Assembly (NCBI GenBank): GCA_041498155.1
Contig: JBGQHV010000137.1
Coordinates: 1 to 9,086 of the forward strand
Reading direction: 5' to 3'
DNA: 9,086 bases
From: DASTHG01 sp041498155
GTDB lineage: Bacteria > Gemmatimonadota > Gemmatimonadetes > Gemmatimonadales > GWC2-71-9
Part shown: in pieces, positions 6,156-9,086 of the stretch
Layout: each line of letters begins with the position of its first letter
Numbering within the stretch: the first letter of the stretch is position 1
Translations under genes and position numbers: made by a program
The notes under the pieces: model-generated
Seen by the model: the letters and a program-made list of their open reading frames with translations, nothing else
What the model was told of the DNA's origin: nothing
The model's database searches: none

Positions 6156-6186
6156 CGATCGCTAGCCTTGCCTTCGTCAGCGATCG
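6156..6186 (+). promoter_or_regulatory. Inverted repeat flanking a candidate -10 element upstream of the lipoprotein gene
   Basis: A perfect 8-base inverted repeat, CGATCGCT (6156-6163) and AGCGATCG (6179-6186), encloses 15 bases containing most of CTAGCCTTGCC (6162-6172). That element resembles CTAGCTTCGCC before the M13 peptidase gene. If TAGCCT (6163-6168) is a -10 box, transcription would start near 6175, inside the repeat, so the repeat could be an operator or a 5' hairpin. No good -35 box is seen. The remaining intergenic sequence, 6082-6155, shows only a weak CCGG-rich stretch followed by TTTCTT and no clear terminator. Confidence 0.35.
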
Positions 6187-6210
6187 ATTCCCTTCACGAT
6201 GGAGCGAGTT

Positions 6211-6981
6211 ATGAAACCGACGGTCTATGTCCCCTTCCTGAGCCTGCTGGCTCTGGCGGCCTGCAACAGCGTCAACAGCAACAATCCCCCAGGGCCCGCC
6301 TACACCACGTATGAAACGCTGGGCGACAGCGTTTCGATCGCGGCCAAGCTGGACGAGTTCCGGGCCGCCCTCGGCGGCAGCCTCAACGCGCCCAACGCGC
6401 CTCCCGCCGACAGCGGCCGGCGTGAGATCAACTGGGACGGCGTGCCCGCCGCCCTGACCGACATCGACACCTTCCCGGCGAACTTCTTCAACGTCAACTC
6501 GAAGCGGGGCGTGGTGTTTACGACCCCCGGCACCGGGTTCCGGATCGACAGCACCGACTTCGCGGCGCTCAACGCCGGTCTGGGCGCCCAGTTCAAGTTC
6601 TTCTCGCCCAAGAAGCTGTTCATGCCGGTGGGCTCGAATCAGCTCGACGTCGATTTCAAGCTGGTCGGTACCGCCACCAACGGACTGGTCAAAGGGTTCG
6701 GCGTCGTCTTCTCCGACGTGGACCGGTTCGGCTCCACCACGATCGAGTTCTACGACGCGAACAACGTGCTGATCGCCGTGCTCAAGGCCCCCAATCACAG
6801 CGGCGCGCAGCTGCTCTCGTTCAGCGGCGCGGTGTTCGCGACCCCGATCATCGCCCGCGTCCGGATCACCAGCGGCGACGCCGCATTGTCCACGACCATT
6901 ACCGATGCCAGCACGGGCAGCAACACCGATCTCGTCGTGATGGACGATTTCGTGTACGGCGAGCCACAGCCCCTGCAATAA
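6211..6981 (+). CDS. Lipoprotein with C-terminal beta-rich domain, function unknown
   Basis: A 256-residue protein. MKPTVYVPFLSLLALAAC is a lipoprotein signal with lipobox LAAC and acylated Cys18, so the mature protein should be membrane-anchored facing outwards. After a short Asn/Ser/Pro linker (NSVNSNNPPGP) comes a region with EFRAALGG, REINWDGVP and DIDTFPANFFNVNSKRGVVF. The C-terminal half has FGVVFSDVDRFGSTTIEFYD (about 168-187), LKAPNHSGAQLLSFSGAVF and IIARVRITSG, and ends VVMDDFVYGEPQP. This looks like a secreted beta-sandwich domain that I associate, from memory, with exported proteins annotated as hypothetical or choice-of-anchor. No catalytic residues can be named. I choose ATG 6211 because GGAG lies six bases before it and the lipoprotein signal starts cleanly there; ATG 6199 contains that ribosome site and would add four residues. 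The cupredoxin gene follows after 32 bases. Confidence 0.82.
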   Translation: MKPTVYVPFLSLLALAACNSVNSNNPPGPAYTTYETLGDSVSIAAKLDEFRAALGGSLNAPNAPPADSGRREINWDGVPAALTDIDTFPANFFNVNSKRGVVFTTPGTGFRIDSTDFAALNAGLGAQFKFFSPKKLFMPVGSNQLDVDFKLVGTATNGLVKGFGVVFSDVDRFGSTTIEFYDANNVLIAVLKAPNHSGAQLLSFSGAVFATPIIARVRITSGDAALSTTITDASTGSNTDLVVMDDFVYGEPQPLQ

Positions 6982-7013
6982 CGCACTCACGCACTTGAAC
7001 GGAGGTTGTCATT

Positions 7014-7391
7014 ATGCGACGCGCAACATGGATCCTGGCCGCGGCCTTTCTGGCGGCATGCGGCGGTGTAACCGCACCCGGGGGCGGCGGCGGTGGTGGT
7101 GGCCCGGTCGGCCACGTCATCGTGGGGAACATCTTCTTCCGGAGTGACCACAACGGCAGCCAGAACCCCGCCGTGGACACGATCGCGGCAGGCAGCACCG
7201 TCACCTGGACCTGGAACGCCGCCGGGTCGCACAGCATCCAGTCGACCGGCACACCGGCGATCTTCAGAAACAGCGTGATCATGGACCGGGCCAACGACAC
7301 CTATGCGGTGACGCTCAACACGCCGGGCACCTACACATACCAGTGCGGGGTCCACGGAGCGTCCATGAGCGGGCGCATCGTGGTTCAGTAG
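7014..7391 (+). CDS. Cupredoxin (plastocyanin-like blue copper) lipoprotein
   Basis: A 125-residue protein. MRRATWILAAAFLAAC is a lipoprotein signal with lipobox LAAC and acylated Cys16. It is followed by an eight-glycine linker (residues 23-30) and one cupredoxin domain from about residue 33 to the end. All type 1 copper ligands are visible: His73 in GSHSIQ, then Cys111, His114 and Met118 in YQCGVHGASMSGRIVV, a C-x2-H-x3-M arrangement. The strand TVTWTWNAAGSH and closing MSGRIVVQ are typical. It should carry electrons at the outer side of a membrane; partners are unknown and no oxidase or reductase gene is in view. The start has a strong GGAGG (7001-7005) eight bases upstream. It probably shares a transcript with the lipoprotein gene before it. 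The poly-glycine tether would give reach from the membrane. Confidence 0.9.
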   Translation: MRRATWILAAAFLAACGGVTAPGGGGGGGGPVGHVIVGNIFFRSDHNGSQNPAVDTIAAGSTVTWTWNAAGSHSIQSTGTPAIFRNSVIMDRANDTYAVTLNTPGTYTYQCGVHGASMSGRIVVQ

Positions 7392-7424
7392 ACATGGAAC
7401 GGCCGTCGCTGCACGCACCACCCA

Positions 7425-7449
7425 GGGGCCCCGGCGCATTCGGGGCCCC
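7425..7449 (+). terminator. GC-rich stem-loop after the cupredoxin gene (possible terminator)
   Basis: A perfect 9-base inverted repeat, GGGGCCCCG (7425-7433) and CGGGGCCCC (7441-7449), with the 7-base loop GCGCATT, lies 33 bases after the cupredoxin stop. It is followed by a weaker GGTGG/CCACC repeat. The stem is very stable but has no T-run behind it, so it may slow or partly stop transcription, or protect the 3' end of the upstream mRNA, without fully separating the kinase gene from it. The stem is read directly; the role is inference. Confidence 0.45.
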
Positions 7450-7501
7450 ACCGGCTTCCTTGGTGGAGGCTTCCACCCCATTTTCCGGTCCAGGAGATCC
7501 G

Positions 7502-8632
7502 ATGCCAACAGCCCTGCCGGAACCGCCGGAGCTCAACACCCCGGCCCTCCTGGAGGCGTTCTTCGAGCGCTCCCAGGACGGGTTCTTCTTCATGATGCTC
7601 GACGAGCCGATCGATTGGGGGCCGGGCGTCGACCAGGAGGCGGCGCTGGACTACGTCTTTTCCCATCAGCGCATGACCAAGGTCAATCCGGCGATGGCGC
7701 GGCAATTTCGGGCCCGGGCCGCGGAGCTGATCGGCCTGACCCCCAGCGATTTCTTCCGGCACGACCTCGCGGCCGGCCGCCGGGGCTGGCGGGCGCTGTT
7801 CGACGCCGGCCACACGCACAGCGTCACCGATGAGCGGCGGCTCGACGGATCGTCGATGTGGGTCGAAGGCGACTACATGTGTTTCTACGATGCCGCCGGC
7901 CGGATCACGGGACACTTCGGGATTCAGCGCGACGTCACCGACCGCACCATCGCCGCGCAGGAGCTGGAGCAGTCGCGGGCTGAGCTGCGGGCCCTCGCGG
8001 CCCGGATCCAGATGACCCGTGAGCAGGAGCGCACCCGGATCGCGCGCGAGATCCACGATGAACTGGGCCAGGCGCTCACCGCCTTGAAGCTCGACCTCGC
8101 CTGGCTCGGGAACAAGCGGACCCGGGGCGCGTCCGGCGCCTACCGCCTGCTCGACACGTCGATCACGGATCGGATCGACGAAACGATGGAGGTGGTCCGC
8201 CGCATCGCCAGCGAGCTGCGGCCCAGCGTGCTCGACCAGCTCGGCCTGGAGGCGGCCATCGAATACCTGGTGCAGGAGGCGACCAAGCGCACCGGCATCG
8301 CCGTCACCCTGCACGCCGAGGAGTTCCCCAAGCTCCCCGACGAGGTGGCGAGCCACGCCTTCCGGATCATTCAGGAGGCGCTGACCAATGTCACCCGCCA
8401 CTCCAAGGCCACGCGCGTCGACGTGTCGGTGCGCCGGGCGGGGTCGGTCATCATCCTAGCGGTCGCGGACAATGGGATCGGGTTCGCGCCTGATTCGCTG
8501 AGCGGGATCCGCTCCCTGGGACTGGTCGGGATGCGGGAGCGGGCGTTGGCCTGTGGCGGGACTCTGATGGTGCAAGGCAAGCCGGGCGAGGGCACGGCGA
8601 TCATCGTCACGATTCCGGTCGCCGCGTCATGA
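7502..8632 (+). CDS. PAS-domain histidine kinase, HisKA_3 (NarL-partner) type
   Basis: A 376-residue protein with no membrane segment, so a cytoplasmic sensor. A PAS domain covers about residues 15-147: FFERSQDGFFFMMLDEPIDW, then TKVNPAMARQF, SMWVEGDYMCFYDAAGRITG and FGIQRDVTDR. A short coiled linker (IAAQELEQSRAELRALAARI) leads to the dimerisation helix REQERTRIAREIHDELGQAL with phospho-acceptor His185. The HATPase domain has N-box EALTNVTRH (Asn295), DNGIGF (323-328), GLVGMRERA (340-348) and GEGT. This H-box type pairs with NarL/FixJ regulators, and one follows directly: its ATG overlaps this stop as ATGA. The ATG at 7502 has AGGAGA about eight bases upstream; earlier in-frame starts would overlap the cupredoxin gene and lack a ribosome site. 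The signal sensed is unknown; the insertion after MMLDEP is a feature of a particular PAS subgroup. No haem or flavin site can be named. Confidence 0.92.
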   Translation: MPTALPEPPELNTPALLEAFFERSQDGFFFMMLDEPIDWGPGVDQEAALDYVFSHQRMTKVNPAMARQFRARAAELIGLTPSDFFRHDLAAGRRGWRALFDAGHTHSVTDERRLDGSSMWVEGDYMCFYDAAGRITGHFGIQRDVTDRTIAAQELEQSRAELRALAARIQMTREQERTRIAREIHDELGQALTALKLDLAWLGNKRTRGASGAYRLLDTSITDRIDETMEVVRRIASELRPSVLDQLGLEAAIEYLVQEATKRTGIAVTLHAEEFPKLPDEVASHAFRIIQEALTNVTRHSKATRVDVSVRRAGSVIILAVADNGIGFAPDSLSGIRSLGLVGMRERALACGGTLMVQGKPGEGTAIIVTIPVAAS

Positions 8633-9086
8633 GCCGGCCCACGGGGAAGATCCGCATCTTCATCGCGGACGACCATCCGATCGTGCGGCAGGGGCTGCGC
8701 CGCATCGTGGAGGCGGACGCGGGGATGGTGATTGCCGGTGAGGCAGGCGACGTCGCGGCCCTGCTGGGCGCGCTCCAGTCCACCGCCACCGATCTGGTGC
8801 TGCTCGATGTCTCGATGCCGGGCGGCCCCTTTCTCGAAACCCTGCGGACGCTGCGCGAACGCCACCCGACCATCCGGATCCTGACCTTGAGCGTGCACCC
8901 CGAGGACCAGTGGGCGGTGCGGGCGCTCCGCGGAGGGGCCTCGGGCTATCTCACGAAAGACCATTCGCCCGACCAGCTGCTGGAGGCCATCCGCCGGGTG
9001 TATCGCGGCGGCAAGTACGTCAGCCCGACCCTGGCCGAGAAGCTGGCGAGCCAGCTCGACGGCGGCGGCCAGCGCGCCCCCCACGA
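8629..9086 (+). CDS. NarL/FixJ-type response regulator, 3' end outside window
   Basis: The first 152 codons are present and the frame is open at the right edge. Residues about 8-125 are a receiver domain: acidic pair Asp14/Asp15 in FIADDHPIVRQGL, phospho-acceptor Asp60 in LVLLDVSMPGG, switch residue Ser88 in ILTLSVH and Lys110 in GYLTKD. After it come the helix SPDQLLEAIRRVYRGGKYVS and the start of a linker (LAEKLASQLDGGGQRAPH). The DADHPIV start, the SGYLTKD block and the YVSP-x-LAE-x-L linker are those of NarL/FixJ/LuxR-type regulators, so a GerE-type helix-turn-helix should follow, but it is not in the window. It overlaps the kinase stop by ATGA and so is translationally coupled to its probable cognate kinase. 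Target genes are unknown; the upstream cupredoxin/lipoprotein block is an untested candidate. Confidence 0.92.
   Translation, partial: MSRPTGKIRIFIADDHPIVRQGLRRIVEADAGMVIAGEAGDVAALLGALQSTATDLVLLDVSMPGGPFLETLRTLRERHPTIRILTLSVHPEDQWAVRALRGGASGYLTKDHSPDQLLEAIRRVYRGGKYVSPTLAEKLASQLDGGGQRAPH

Noticed and set aside
5614..6990. Long open frame on the minus strand opposite the nitrilase and lipoprotein genes
   Set aside because: Spans two well-supported plus-strand genes and their promoter region, has shadow-like composition and no ribosome site or motif.
7078..7104. GGC/GGT run in the cupredoxin gene as a microsatellite or assembly artefact
   Set aside because: It encodes a plausible poly-glycine tether in frame between lipobox and domain, with mixed glycine codons, so it needs no special explanation.
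7343..7501. Earlier start for the histidine kinase
   Set aside because: Overlaps the cupredoxin gene and the stem-loop, has no ribosome site, and adds a Pro/Gly-rich non-domain segment.
7385..8401. Open frame on the minus strand opposite the histidine kinase gene
   Set aside because: Antisense to clear H-box and PAS coding sequence; no domain signature.
8371..9084. Open frame on the minus strand opposite the kinase end and response regulator
   Set aside because: The plus strand encodes an intact receiver domain with DD, D60, S88 and K110; the minus translation has no family features.

Overview
The window is GC-rich (about two thirds G+C by eye) and densely coded, with bacterial Shine-Dalgarno sites and ATGA start/stop overlaps. 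The gene content is an exported M13 peptidase, a nitrilase-fold enzyme, lipoproteins with LAAC lipoboxes, and a NarL-type two-component pair whose PAS domain contains FFMMLDEP. This suggests a Gram-negative soil or sediment bacterium, and Gemmatimonadota is my best guess. That assignment rests on the feel of the protein families, not on a marker gene. I see no RNA gene, CRISPR array, insertion sequence or phage gene, and no stretch over 300 bases without a gene.

Layout. 2-259 (+) is the C-terminal end of a CocE/NonD-type hydrolase that starts outside the window. It meets, tail to tail with both stops inside one CTAG, a leftward block: VOC-family protein (1901-1470), multi-pass DUF2306-like membrane protein (1406-651) and small four-helix membrane protein (654-256). 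The last two overlap by ATGA. A GlxA-type AraC regulator (3093-2089) lies upstream of this block and faces left. It is divergent from a rightward pair: an M13 metallopeptidase (3236-5287) followed 11 bases later by a carbon-nitrogen hydrolase (5299-6081). A third rightward block has a lipoprotein (6211-6981), a cupredoxin lipoprotein (7014-7391), a PAS-HisKA_3 histidine kinase (7502-8632) and its response regulator (8629 to the window edge, DNA-binding part missing).

How the genes may work together (inference). The GlxA-type regulator shares a 142-base divergent promoter region, containing a 7+7 inverted repeat, with the peptidase/nitrilase pair. It could control that pair in response to a nitrogenous small molecule. 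The lipoprotein and cupredoxin look co-transcribed and envelope-located. The kinase/regulator pair is a translationally coupled cytoplasmic sensing module.

The strongest oddity is the M13 peptidase. Its three zinc ligands are intact, but the catalytic Glu of HExxH is Asp (HDISH) and the substrate-binding NAYY/NAFY motif reads GAIL. It is therefore either a pseudo-peptidase or a divergent M13 subfamily. The rest of the window is fairly ordinary. The non-coding observations (hairpin over a ribosome site, inverted repeats at promoters, a possible leaderless start) are modest candidates.
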